Positions 42,118 through 53,112 of a DNA stretch of 64,000 nt are shown here, piece by piece. Source of the stretch: Orientallactaga sibirica (taxonomy: Eukaryota > Chordata > Mammalia > Rodentia > Dipodidae); NCBI GenBank assembly GCA_036365145.1, contig JAEOAD010001365.1, positions 518,501-582,500 on the forward strand, given 5' to 3'. Below the pieces are notes generated by a model. It saw only the letters and a program-made list of their open reading frames with translations. It was not told the origin of the DNA and did no database searches. Position 1 is the stretch's first letter. Every line of letters starts with the position of its first letter. The position numbers and the translations under genes were made by a program.

Positions 42118-42515
42118 TGGACCTGTGACAGTGGGCCAGCTTCTTCTGCCATTATGGAACTTCCCCTCTATCTTTAAGCTTCAATAAAGCTCTTACTCCC
42201 ATAACTTGTACCTGGTTTGAAAGTTCATCCCAGCAACACTGTAGCTGTCTATGACACATCTGTAATCCCAGTACTCTGGAGACTGAGGCAGGAGGATGGA
42301 GACTTCAAAGCCAGTCTGGGCTGTATAGTAGGACTCTATATCATTAAAAGGATGTATTTCTTGGGATTTGGACCAGTGGGTGTCATAGTCAGCTCCACAC
42401 TGCCAGGATGAACCTCCAAACCAGACACAACTTATGGGACAAATGGGATTTATTTCAGGTTTACAGATCCATGGGAAGTTCCATAATGGTGTAAGAAACT
42501 GGCCCCCCTTCACAG
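42118..42515. repeat. Inverted pair of LTR-like 3' arms around a B1-like fragment
   Basis: The plus arm 42118-42238 (CTGTGACAGTGGGCCAGC, CCATTATGGAACTTCCC, AATAAA at 42183, GTTCATCCCAGCA) matches the reverse complement of 42400-42515 (CTGTGAAGGGGGGCCAG, CCATTATGGAACTTCCC, AATAAA, GTTCATCCTGGCA). An old B1-like sequence lies between the arms. Each arm has a polyadenylation signal and looks like the 3' part of a transposon. 42516-42805 is not recognised. Confidence 0.7.
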
Positions 42516-42805
42516 ATCCACACAAAGAAAAAGAAAAACCACCACCCAGCACCACACACAAGCAAGCACACTCTGGGAACCACAGAGCTCAAGCACCCTG
42601 CACGCCTTAGGCTGGAAACAGATCCATTCCTACCTAACACCTTAGGGCTGGACCCCAGGATCTTCCCACAGTGACACCTCTTCCAGCCAGGCAGCTGGAA
42701 ATCCAAATTACAGCTTTAATAAAACATTTCAGTCTACATAGATTCAGACTACCACATTGGGTAAGGCACTTTGCATTACAAACCTAAAAAAACTAAGTTC
42801 AGGAC

Positions 42806-43187
42806 TGTTGTGGTCCCCCCAGGGCCAACCCAGGAGGGACGGCAGGGTCTCTGCCAGGTAACGGGGAGAGAGACGCAGAGTCACGACAGAGACTCCGGGA
42901 GTTGGGTGGAAGCAGGCAGAGGGCGAGCTGCTGCAGACTCATTTATTCAAGGAAGAATAGAGGGTTTAAAGGGTTTGGCTGGCCAATCATTGTATGGGTT
43001 GGTCCTCTTCTTGTGACCAATGACAATCGGTCTCCGGGCAGATCATCTCGCAGCAGGTTTCTCACGAGCATGGGACTGTAGCTGTTTTCACACCAGGTCT
43101 GTGCAGGTCGCCACATCCACAGAAGCCACTTCCTGGTTTCATCTGGCATGCGGTCTCGCTAGGGCCCGACCTGCATTGTGCCATACA
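42806..43187 (-). repeat. 3' LTR of the ERV remnant (about 382 bp, TGT...ACA)
   Basis: Bounded by TGTATGG and CACAACA on the minus strand and preceded by a polypurine tract. The first 26 bp are identical to the start of the element at 43428-43403. Confidence 0.8.
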
Positions 43188-43428
43188 TATCCTCCTTTTT
43201 GCTTTTATTATTGGCGACCCTGGCAGGCATGGTTCTTTGCCAAGCCAGTGTTGACCCCAGGCCCCAAGGGGTGATCACATGTGACGGTGCCTGTCTTAAG
43301 TTGCCCCATCTTATGGGGTCTTACCTGTCATTGACTACCCACCACTCTGGTGAGAAAACCCAAGTGGTATGGCCTGGTTTCTTTTATCATGTGGTCTGGG
43401 TTGGGCCCGACCTGCATTGTGCCATACA
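42806..43428 (-). mobile_element. Internally deleted endogenous retrovirus remnant with 6-bp target duplication
   Basis: Read on the minus strand, the element starts TGTATGGCACAATGCAGG at 43428. It has about 55 bp of 5' LTR start, an undetermined internal remnant and a polypurine tract AAAAGCAAAAAGGAGGATA, then a 3' LTR from 43187 to 42806 ending CACAACA. The LTR contains a TATA-like CCTTTAAA and the polyadenylation signal GAATAAATGAG. CAGGAC flanks both ends (42800-42805 and 43429-43434). A 6-bp duplication fits class II (ERV2) elements. There are no viral open frames; it is non-coding. Confidence 0.82.
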
Positions 43429-43434
43429 CAGGAC

Positions 43435-43619
43435 TGGAGAAATGGCTTAGTGGTTAAGATGTTTGCCTGCAAAGCCAAAGGGCCCAGGTTCAATTCCCCA
43501 GGACCCACGTAGGCCAGATGCAACAAGGTGGCACATGCATCTGGAGTTCCTTTGCAGTGGCTAGAGGCCCTGGTGTGCCTGTTCTCTCTATATCTGCCTC
43601 CTTCTCTCTCCCCCTCTCT

Positions 43620-43663
<44 letters not shown>

Positions 43664-44500
43664 AATAAAGCTGAGTTCAAATCCCCAGCACCCATGTAAA
43701 TACCAGGCAGGTGTGGCTGTCTGCCTATAATTCCAGCACTGGGAGAAAGACAGGGGACCCCTCCCCCCCGGGACAAGGTGGCTAGCTAGACTAGCCCAAT
43801 CTGTAAATTATGGGTACACTAGGTTTTTCCATCACAAGATAGTGGTCCTAGAGCTAACAGTATGGAGTGGCATGTCTGCTAGATGAGTGGGGTTGACTGT
43901 GTGAGAAATGGTTGAAGGACTAGAGCACACACTGTAGTCCCGGAGAGCAGAATGTGTGGGACAAAACTGTGGACTGTTGAGTGGAGCTTCCTTTGTAAGA
44001 GAGGTATTTATTACAAAGACAAAGAGACATCCGATGTGTTAGCCTATGATTTGGGAGGTAAACCGGATAAAAGAGAAGATAAGATGCAGATATTGGGTTG
44101 CAGTTTCTTGCAGTTGGGATACCAGAAGGGAAACAGAGTAAAAGTTAGACTTGTGCTAAATAGACCTTTCTGGGATGAAAAACTTGGAGCTCGCCGGGTG
44201 TGGTGGCGCACGCCTTTAATCCCAGCACTGAGGAGGCAGAGGTAGGAGGATAGTTGTGAGTTCAAAGCCAGCCTGAGACTAATTCCAGGTCATCCTGGGA
44301 CACCATGAAACCCTAATGAAAGAAATGAGCATTAGAGAAGATAGTATGTAGTTATTTAATGCTCAGCTCACTGGGCCAGATAAGATTTCTGATTGCCAGA
44401 AAGTTAGGAAGTTATTTTTAAAAGGAACTCTATGGAGCATCTGAGGTTTTCTGAGCCTCATAGTGGGACATAATGTTTTTAATTATTATTATCTATTTAT
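43435..44500. repeat. Intergenic: SINE, B1 and unclassified sequence
   Basis: A plus tRNA-derived SINE (43435-43660) with a long TAAA tail, unclassified sequence 43676-44190 (no gene seen), a plus B1 (44192-44300) and unclassified sequence to 44500. Confidence 0.65.
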
Positions 44501-46100
44501 TTATTTGGTTTTTCGAGATAGGGGTTCACTCTAGCCCAGGCTGACCTGGAATTCACTATGTAGTCTCAGGGTGGCCTGGAACTCATGGCGATCCTCTTAC
44601 CTCTGCCTCCCAAGTGCTAGGATTAAAGGCATGCACCACCACGCCCAGATTTTATTTTATTTTTTGAGGTAGGGTCTTACACTAACCCAGTCTAACTTGG
44701 AATTCACTACGTAGTCTTAGGCTGGCCTCAAACTCACAGCAATCCTCCTACCTCTACCTCTCCAGTGGAGTGCTAGGATTAAAGGTGTGTGCCACCACAC
44801 CCGGCTTAATTTTTTGTTTTGTTTTGTTCTGTTTTGTTTTTCAAGGTAGGGTCTCACTCTAGCTCATGCTGACCTGGAATTCACTATGTAATCCCAGGCT
44901 GGCCTCAATCTCATAGCAATACCCCTACCGCTGCCTCCCGAGTGCTGGGTTTAAAGGCTGTGCCACCATGCCCAGTTTGGGGTTTTTTGTTTTTGTTCTT
45001 TAAAGAAGGGTCTCACTCTAGCTCAGGCTGACCTGAAATTCACTATGTAGTCTCAGGATGGCTTTCAATTTATGGTGATCCTCCTACCCCTGCCTCCCCA
45101 GTGCTGAGATTAAAGGCATGTGCCACCATGCCCAGTTTAAAATGTTTTAAATATCTTATTTATTGATTTAATAGAGAGAGAGAGAGAGAGAAAGAGGCAA
45201 ATAGACAGAGAGACTGGGCACGCTAGAGATTAGGGAGAGAGAGTATGGGTGTGACAAGTTCTCTAGCCACTGCAAATGAACTCCAGTCACATACACCACT
45301 TTGTGCATCTGGCTTTACATGGACACTGGGAATTCAAACCTGGGAGGGAGAGTATGGGTCACTTTGACGAACTCCAGATGCATGTACCACACATACATCT
45401 GGCTTTACATGGGTTCTGGGGAATTGAACCCCAAATAGCAAGTTTTGCAAGCAAGCACCTTTAACCTCTGAGCTACCTCTCAAGCCCTTGGAACATAATT
45501 TTTTTGTTTTGTTTTGTTTTTCAAGGTAGGGTTTCACTCTAGCCCAGGCTGGCCTTGAACTTTCACGGTGATTCTCCTACCTCTGCCTCCCAAGTCCTGG
45601 GATTGAAGTCTTGCACCACCACGCCCAGCAGAACATAATTATTTAAAAAACATTATTTATTAGAGAGAGAGAAAGAAACAGAGAAAGAGAGGGAGAAAAT
45701 TGGCATGCTAGGGCTTCCAGCTGCTGCAAACAAACTCAGATGCACATGCTAACTTGTGCACTGGCTCACGTGGGTCCTGGGGAACTAAACCTGGGTCCTC
45801 TGGCTTTGTAAGCAGGCGCCTTAACTGCTAAGGATCTCTTCAGCCCCTGGAACATAATTTCTTTTAATATTTATTTATTTATTTATTTATTTATTTATTT
45901 GCAAGCAGAGAGAGAGAGAGAGAGGAGATAAGGAGAGAATGGTCACGCCAGGGCCTCTAGCCACTGCAAACAAACTCCAGATGCATGCACCCCTTTGTGC
46001 ATCTGGCTTACATGGATCCTGGGGAAATGAACCGGGGTCCTTTGGCTTTGCAGGCAAACGCCTTAATGGCTAAGCCATCTCTCCAGCCCTGGAACATAAT
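44501..46100. repeat. Intergenic: run of minus-strand SINEs
   Basis: Four successive minus B1 copies (44505-44650, 44665-44805, 44835-44975, 45000-45138), a minus tRNA-derived SINE with an internal partial duplication (45165-45490), a minus B1 (45520-45630) and two minus tRNA-derived SINEs (45660-45848, 45885-46090). Confidence 0.75.
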
Positions 46101-46289
46101 TTTTATTAGGTAGAATTGTCTTTAGAGGATTTGAGTGGTGGCACTCACCCTTAATCCACCATTTGGGAGGCTGAGATAGGAGGATTGCTGTAAGTTCAAG
46201 GCTAGCCTGGGGCTATAGACTGAGTTCCAGGTCAGCTTGGGCTAGAGTGAGCCTCTATCTTAAACACCCCCCCCCAAAAAAAAGGAACA

Positions 46290-46628
46290 AAAGAAAATCT
46301 CATTTCTGGGACAAAGCACCTGACAAAAAAGAGTTGATGGAAAGAAAATATTTATTTTGGCTTACAGTCTTAAGGGGACACTCCATGATGGCAAGGGAAA
46401 GCATAGCATGAGCAGAGACTAGACGTCACCTCTGCCATAACAGGTGGAAAACAGCAGCAGGAGAGTAAGCTGGGCTCTGGCAAGAGGGAGCTGGGCAATA
46501 ATACCACAAAGCCTGTTCCCAGCTGCATACCTCCTCCAGCAGGTCTCCCTCCCAAATTGCCATGAGCTGGGGGCAAAGTATACAAAACACATGAGTTTAT
46601 GGGGGACATCTGATTCAAACTACCAAAG
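46290..46628 (-). repeat. LTR-like dispersed repeat
   Basis: On the minus strand: TAGTTTGAATCAGATGTCCC, CATCATGGAGTGTCCCCTTA, AAGCCAAAATAAATATTTTC, then GTGCTTTGTCCCAG. The AATAAA near the end and overall look suggest an LTR-type repeat, which I recall as widespread in rodents. Family not determined. Confidence 0.45.
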
Positions 46629-46639
46629 GCACGCACGGA

Positions 46640-47596
46640 AGTCATAAGGTTGTTTGTGAAACTCTCAATTCTAGAGGTAGGTTCCCTTTCTTAAGAGTTG
46701 GCTGGGAGGCGTAGTGGTTCAGGCCTTTAATCCCAGTATTCAGGAGGCAGAGGTAAGAGGATTGCCATGAGTTTGAGGCCACCCTGAGACTACATAATGG
46801 GTTCCAGGTCAGCCTGAGCTGGAGTGAGACCCTACCTCGAAAAACCAAAAAAAAAAAAAAAAAAAAAAAAGAGTTGGCTGGGGCCAGGCGTAGTGGTGCA
46901 CACCTTTAATCCCTGCTCTGGGGAGACATAGATATAAGGATTGCTGTGAGTTTGAGACCACCTTGAGACTGCATAATGAATTCCAAGTCAGCCTTTAAGG
47001 AAAGTGAAAGAGAAAAGCAAAGGAAGACACTGGACTTAAGCTCAACAGACAGAGACTATTTATTGAAGCACATTGAGGGACTGCAACCTTCACGCAGGAT
47101 GGAGGCTGAAGTACTGAGCTAGGCTGGGGTTCACGCTTATAAGTAGGGTCCTAAAACAGACTGGATCAGGTGCCAGTCCAAATGAAGTAGAAAAAAAAAG
47201 AGTTGGCTGGGGTTGGTGTGGGGGCTAGAGAGATAGCTTAGCAGTTAAGGTGTTTGCCTGCAAAGCCAAAGGACTTCAGTTCAATTCCCCAGGACCCAAG
47301 TAAGCCAGATGCACAGGGTGACGCATGGGTCGGGAGTTTGTTTGCAGAGGCTGGAGGGCCTATCGTACCCATTCTCTCTCCCTCCCTCACTCTCTCTCTT
47401 TCCCTCTCTTGCTCTTATTAATTTAATAAATAAAATAAATGCTTTCTTGAGCTGGGTATGGTGGTGCACACCTTTAATCCCAGCACTTGGGAGGCAGAGG
47501 TAGGAGTATCGCCTTGAGTTTGAGACCACCCTGAGACTACATAGTGAATTCCAGATCAGCCTGAACTAGAGTGAGACCCTACCTCAAAAAGGGGGG
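46640..47596. repeat. Intergenic: B1 and tRNA-derived SINEs around the LTR-like fragment
   Basis: A plus B1 (46695-46870), a truncated plus B1 (46880-46995), the LTR-like fragment (46996-47195, listed separately), a plus tRNA-derived SINE (47218-47440) and a plus B1 (47450-47590). Confidence 0.7.
46996..47195 (-). repeat. LTR-like fragment with TATA box and polyadenylation signal
   Basis: On the minus strand: CCTACTTATAAGCGTGAACC about 95 bp before CTTCAATAAATAGTCTC and then CTGTCTGTTGAGCTTAAGTC. TATA to AATAAA spacing of this kind is typical of an LTR R region. Ends not defined. Confidence 0.5.
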
Positions 47597-47620
47597 GGGG
47601 CTGGAGAGATGGTTTAGCAG

Positions 47621-48343
47621 TGTATTAGTCAGGGTTCTCTAGAGGAACAGAACGGATAGAATGAATTGTATTAAAAGGGAATTTAGGCCGAGCGTGGTGG
47701 CTCACACCTTTAATCCCAGCACTCGGGAGGCAGAGGTAGGAGGAAGGAGGATCGCTATGAGTTCAAGGCCACCCTGAGACTACATAGTGAATTCCAGGTC
47801 AGCCTGGACCAGAGTGAGACCCTACCTCAAAAAACCAAAAAAAAAAAAAAAAAAAAAAAAAGGGAATTTATTGGATTAGCTTACAACAGTCCAGCAATAG
47901 CAGGTTGCAGGTCTGAGAGTCAAGAAACCCAGTAGCTGCTCAGTCCATGAGGCTGGAGGCCCCAATCTGGCACTGAAGGCCTGGAGGTTTTCTGGAGAGA
48001 CGCTGCTCTTCAGTCCACCCTGGTCTTCAGTCCACACTGGTCTTCAGTCCACACTGGAAAGCAGCAAACACCAAGCGGCAAGCACCAAGCTCCAAGTGGC
48101 AAGCCACGAGCAGCACCGGCAGCCAGGTGGGAGAGAGAGAGAGGGCCTTTCTTCCCAGAGCTTCTTTTTATCAACCAACACCCTCCTCCAAGAGGGGCCG
48201 CCCACTCTGGGGGAAGGGCTCACCCCTGGAGGAAGCATTCTTCCTTTAGTTAATCCTTCCTAGAGGCAGCCTCAGAGACACACTTATTAGGAATGTCTGT
48301 GGATTCCTAAACAAATCAAGTTGACACAAACTTAACCATCACA
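47621..48343 (-). mobile_element. Solo LTR (ERVL-like), itself carrying a B1, 5-bp target duplication
   Basis: On the minus strand it starts TGTGATGGTTAAGTTTGTG and ends AACCCTGACTAATACA, with TGT...ACA termini. The flanks AGCAG (47616-47620) and AGTAG (48344-48348) look like a 5-bp target duplication with one change. The end sequences resemble an ancient ERVL-type LTR I remember from mammals, but it sits inside a rodent SINE. A plus B1 interrupts it. Confidence 0.7.
47684..47862 (+). repeat. B1 inserted in the solo LTR, with target duplication
   Basis: Begins GGCCGAGCGTGGTGGCTCAC and ends in poly(A). AAAAGGGAATTTA occurs both just before it (about 47671-47683) and after the A tail (about 47858-47872), the target duplication of L1-type retroposition. 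Confidence 0.85.
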
Positions 48344-48806
48344 AGTAGTTAAGCACTTGCCTGTGAAGCCTAAGGACCCCGGTTTGAGGCTCGATTCCCC
48401 AGTACCCATGTAAGCCAGATGCACAAGGTCGTGCATGTGTCTGGAGTTCGTTTGCAGTGGCTGGAGGCCCTGGTGCATCCATTCTCTCTGTCTTTCTCTC
48501 TCTCTCTCTCCCTCTTTCTGTCTGTCGCTCTCAAATAAATAAATAAAAATAAAAAGCAAAACATTTTTAAAAAGAGCTGGGCATGGTGGTGCACGCCCTT
48601 AATCCCAGCACTCAGGAAGAGGTAGGAAGATTGCTGAGAGGTAAGCCTAAACTAGAGAGAGACCCTACCTCGAATAACCAAAAAAAAAAAAAAAAAAAAT
48701 TATAATACTTGTTATGTAAAGAAGCAAAGTATGGAGATAAAATCCCAGAAGCTGTTCTTGGAATTTCACATGGATTAAGCTGCTGACTGTTCAAGTCCAT
48801 GAGGTA

Positions 48807-48905
48807 GTGCTGCTTGCATCCCATTTCAATAAGGAGCAAGCTGAGGCACAGGTGAAATAACCTGCCCATGGCCACACAGCTCAACAGTGAGAAGGTTCAA
48901 ACTTA
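48807..48905 (+). repeat. MIR SINE (core region)
   Basis: CCCATTTCAATAAGGAGCAA, CTGAGGCACAGGTGAAATAA and CCATGGCCACACAGCTCAAC follow the MIR core order closely. Confidence 0.75.
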
Positions 48906-49049
48906 TGTAGAAAGCTTTGTCTCTGGAACTGGTAACCATCACCACTTCCTCACACTAGGTACCATTTGTGTAGAATGGAAAATAGTTAAACACACACACA
49001 GGCATATTGCTGGTTTGAGAATACAATATGTTTGGAAAGAGAACTAGGA

Positions 49050-50219
49050 GCTGGACATGGTGACACATGCCTTTAATCCTAGCACTCAAAAAAGTGGGGG
49101 GGGGGGGGCTGGAGAAATGGCTTTATTGGTAAGGTGTTTGCCTGGGAAGCCTAAGGACCCATGTTCTACTCTCCAGATCCCACGTTAGCCAGATGCACAA
49201 AGATGAGGCAAGTGCAAGGTCACACAAGCCCACTAGGTGGTGCAAGTGTCTGGAGTATGATTGCAGTGGCTGAGGTCCTGGTGTACCAATTCTCTCTCTC
49301 TCTAAAATTAAAATAAAATAAAATAAAATAAAATAAAAATTTAAAAAGCTGGGCTTGGTGGTGCATGCCTTTGATACCAGCACTATGCAGGCAGAGGTAG
49401 GATCATTGTCAGTTCAAGGCTAGCCTAGGACTACAGAATAAATTCCAGATTAGCCTGAGCTAGAGTGAAACCCTACTTCATAAAAGCAAAACAACAAACA
49501 AAAAAACCTTGGAAATAATCAATACAGTCTGAGTGTAAGAGACTTACTTTCCATTGTATAATCTTTTGTACTTTGGATTTTTTTCCAAGGCAGGGTCTTG
49601 GTCTAGCCCAGGCTGACCTGGAATTCATTATGTATCTCAGGGTGTCCTCAAACTCATGGTGACCCTCCTACCTCTGCCTCCCAAGTGCTGGGATTAAAGG
49701 CATAAGCCACCATGCCTGGCTCAAACTTTTATTTATTCATTTAAGGCAAGCAGCCTTAACTTTTTTTTTCCCCTGAGGTAGGGTTTCCCTCTAGCCCAGG
49801 CTGACCTGGAATTCACTATGATACACATCTTTTTTTTTTTTTTTTTTTTTTTTTTGGTTTTTCGAGGTAGGGCCTCACTGTAGCTCAGGCTGACCTGGAA
49901 TTCACTATGAAGTCTCAGGGTGGCCTTGAACTCATGGCGATCCTCATACCTCTGCCTCCCGAGTGCTGGGATTAAAGGCGTGTGCCACCACGCCCGGCTT
50001 CACATCTTTTTTTTTTTTTTTTTTTTAACTTCTAAGTCATCTCTCCAGCTCCCACTTTTTTTTTTGAAGTAGTATCTCACTCTATCCCAGGCTGACCTGG
50101 AATGCACTCTGTAGTCTCAAGCTGGCCTTGAACTCACAAGTGATCTTCCTAACTCTGTCTCCTGAGTGCTGGAATTAAAGATGTTGGCCACCATGCCCAG
50201 CTTAAAAATTAAATTTTTA
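49050..50219. repeat. Intergenic: SINE cluster
   Basis: A truncated plus B1 (49053-49092), a plus tRNA-derived SINE (49108-49345), a plus B1 (49347-49490) and minus B1 copies (49580-49725, 49775-49822, 49855-50000, 50060-50205). No gene seen. Confidence 0.7.
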
Positions 50220-51665
50220 TTTTATTTTATTTTTTTATTGACAACTTCTTTAATTGTAGACAATATTCCATGGTACTTCCCTCCCTCCCCCCACTTTCCC
50301 CTTTGAAACTCCACTCTCCATCATATCCCCTCACCCTCTCTATCAGTCTCTCTTTTCAGTTTGATGTCATGATCTTTTCCTCCTCTTATGTAGGTAGTGT
50401 CAGGCACTGTGAGGTCACGGATATCCAGGCTATTTTGTGTCTGGAGGAGCATGTTGTAAGGAGTCCTACTCTTCCTTTGGCTCTTACATTCTTTCCGCCC
50501 CCTCTTCTGCAATGGACCCTGAGCCTTGGAAGGTAGGTTTGAGATGTTTCAGTGCTGAGCACTTCTCTGTCACTTCTCAGCACCATGGTGCCTTCTGAGT
50601 CATCCCAAGGTCACCACCATCTGAAAAGAGAAGCTTCTCTAACCAAAAGTGAGAGTAGCATTAATATATGGGTGTGGACATTAAGAGAAGTGCTTACTGG
50701 GCAGTTTGGTGAGCACAGTATATACATTTAGCATGACACCAGCAGACATTACACCCTTAGGGCGCATGACTACCCCTGTCGTAGGTTTTCATTATCAGGG
50801 ATATATTCCCTCCCATGGAGCAGGCCTCCAGTCCAAGTAGAGAGTAGTTGGTTTCCCCCATAACAGACACGCCACTATTGTACCCGTCGGCTCATTTGGC
50901 CTGGCTGGCCAAATTTAAAGCTTGCAGTGTTCACTGTTGAGTACCTTCACTGGTGTTTTCTCTCTCCCATTGAACTGCATGCAGCGTAGCTTTTTCCAAC
51001 TTTCTGTCAGCTGGCCCACATGGAGGAGGCTTTCAGCTCAGCTCCAGTGGGATTTCTCAGTGAACTTGCCACCCAAGTATGTGGAGTCTTCAGCAATAGG
51101 GTCTTACTATCTATTCCTGGTGGGAAACCAACGGCCTTTTGCAATGGCTTATAATGTTTTGGGGGTATCCGTGACCTTCCTGGCCAACAACTCACTGGAA
51201 GGTATCCCATCCCCGGCACTGAAAATTTTCTAGTAACAATCTATGGCTTCTGAGTGTTCCATTGTCCAGAAAAGTAGGTTTCCATATGACTTTTTTATAT
51301 CCTCTTAGATTTTTTTTTTTTTTTTTTTTTGGTTTTGCAAGGTAGGGTCTCACTCTGGTCCAGGCTGACCTGGAATTAACTATGTAGTCTCAGGGTGGCC
51401 TCGAACTCATGTCGATCCTCCTACCTCTGCCTCCTGAGTGCTGGGATTAAAGGCGTGCGCCACCACGCCCGGCAATATATTCTCTTAGATTTTGATTACC
51501 CCTCCCTCCACCGTTCCTTTACTCAATCTCTTCCCCTTACCTCACTTAGGCCTTTTCACCCCCATTAATATGTTCTTCCACTTACATATATACAATAACA
51601 TCCTATTAAGTCCCCCCTCCCTCCCTTTCTATTCCCTTTATATCCCCTTTCTAGCTTGCTGGCTT
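50220..51665 (+). repeat. LINE-like 3' fragment (probable rodent L1 3' region), interrupted by a B1
   Basis: About 1.25 kb of repeat sequence starting TTGACAACTTCTTTAATTG and ATATTCCATGGTACTTCCC, with GGCACTGTGAGGTCACGG and ACTGGGCAGTTTGGTGAGC. I recall it as a highly repeated rodent LINE-type sequence. It carries no intact reverse-transcriptase frame. A minus B1 splits it at 51310-51475. Orientation of the parent element is uncertain. Confidence 0.55.
51310..51475 (-). repeat. B1 inserted in the LINE-like fragment, with target duplication
   Basis: ATATCCTCTTAGATT before the insertion and ATATTCTCTTAGATT after it form a near-perfect target duplication, with the poly(T) start and GCGCCACCACGCCCGGC end of a minus B1 between them. 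Confidence 0.8.
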
Positions 51666-51801
51666 AAATTTTTATTTTTTCATCATTACAAGATAAGGTC
51701 TCTCTTTAGCTCACAGTGACCTGGAATTTACTATGTAGTCTCAGGATTGCCTGGAACTCACAGCATTCTTCCTACATAGGTCTCCTGAGTCTGGCCCATA
51801 T

Positions 51802-51835
<34 letters not shown>

Positions 51836-52890
51836 GTTTTTCGAGGTAGGGTCTCATTCTGGCCCAGGCTGACCTGGAATTCACTATGTAGTCTCAGGGT
51901 GGCCTTGAACTCACGGCAATCCTCCTACCTCTGCCTTCTGAGTTCTGGGATTAAAGGTGTGTGCCACCACACCCGGCCAGCCTGAAACTATTGAGTCTCG
52001 CCTCAGGCTCCTGGGTACTGCAATTGTAGGTGTGAGCCATTGCACCTAGGTGACCTCATCTTTTAGAGCAGTTTTGGTATAGTTATCATTTAACAGAAAC
52101 AAAATCTAAGAGGTAGAATGACCGCTCAAATCAATCAAATAGGCTGACTCCAGAGTCAGGGCATGCCATTGCAATTAGTGTACAGTAAATAGGGCCAGCA
52201 TTACTGTGGGGCATGTTAATAGTAGCATCTCCCATTCCTTTTGGGTCTGGTCTGAGGTCTTGAGTCCTTCCCTGCCTGTCAGGTTTCTAGGGATGATTCT
52301 GTCATCTGGCCACCAGGCCTCTCCTCTCAGACACTGTGCTCTGGAGAAAGAGAACTACTCTGAAGCTTTTGGTTCAGTCGTTGCTTCCTCTAAGAAGCTC
52401 ACCTGGACATTCCAGGATCATTCCTCAGGCCTGACTACTCTGCCTCTTCCAGTGTCCATTTGGGACTATCATTGTCTGGGGACAGATATGTCTACTATAC
52501 TAGTCTGTGAACCTTGTAAGAGCAGGGCCCAGGGCCACCTCCAACACTACTGTGTCTTAGCATGGCCTAACACAGGGCCAGAAAAAGGAGGGATCTTTGG
52601 ATGAGTTCATATATTCTTTGAATCTGATAGCTGAGTATACTAATGCTGAGAGAAAGGTAATCACTTGGCCATGATAGAGCCACCACTCTCATGCCTGAAA
52701 TGAGGTCCAGGCCCAGAGTATAATGGAATAAGACACAAAGAGACCGCAAGATGGAAGCCAGAGACAGTGAGGAAAGCAAAACTGGGCTCATGCCTATAAT
52801 CCCAGCACAATCCTCCTGCTGAGAAGAACTGCTCAGAGTTTGAGATCAACCTGGACTACAGAGCAAGAGAAAGCTTGACTCAAAAATACC
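51666..52890. repeat. Intergenic: B1 copies, possible MIR/L2 remnants, unique sequence
   Basis: Minus B1 copies (51695-51800 partial, 51835-51978). 52080-52780 is mostly unique; a stretch around 52495-52580 (CTGTGAACCTTGTAAGAGCA, GGGCC...CAACACTACTGTGTC) looks like an old MIR or L2 remnant. The short frames here resemble no protein I know. Confidence 0.5.
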
Positions 52891-52891
52891 A

Positions 52892-53112
52892 AGGGAGGGC
52901 TGGAGAGATGGCTTAGCGGTTAAGCGCTTGCCTGTGAAGCCTAAGGACCCCAGTTCGAGGCTCTGTTCTCCAGGACCCACGTAAGCCAGATGGACAAGGG
53001 GGCACACGCATCTGGAGTTCGTTTGCAGTGGCTGGAGGCCCTGGAGCGCCTATTCTCTCTCTCTCTCTACCTGCCTATTTCTGATCTCTCTCTCTTAAAT
53101 AAATAAATAAAA
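52892..53112 (+). repeat. Short-form tRNA-derived SINE, well-preserved copy
   Basis: Contains an A-box-like TGGCTTAGCGG and a B-box-like GTTCGAGGCTC, then AAGCCAGATG, TCTGGAGTTCGTTTGCAGTG, GGCTGGAGGCCCTGG and a CT-rich stretch with AAATAAATAAATAAA. Dozens of relatives lie in the window on both strands. Confidence 0.88.

Larger units (their letters stand above)
47597..48545 (+). repeat. tRNA-derived SINE split by an LTR insertion
   Basis: The 5' part GGGGCTGGAGAGATGGTTTA stops at 47620 and the same SINE resumes at 48344 with AGTAGTTAAGCACTTGCC, continuing through its CT-rich tail to about 48545. Confidence 0.85.

Noticed and set aside
42943..43450. Possible protein-coding frames in the ERV remnant
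   Set aside because: Short frames (under 95 codons) crossing the LTR and polypurine tract; no retroviral domain seen, and the structure explains the sequence.
51492..51719. Proline/phenylalanine-rich 75-codon frame
   Set aside because: Lies in the pyrimidine-rich end of the LINE-like fragment; no conservation signal.
52892..53000. tRNA gene suggested by A-box TGGCTTAGCGG and a B-box
   Set aside because: Part of a SINE family with dozens of copies; no cloverleaf stems or anticodon arm, and the A/B spacing belongs to the SINE.
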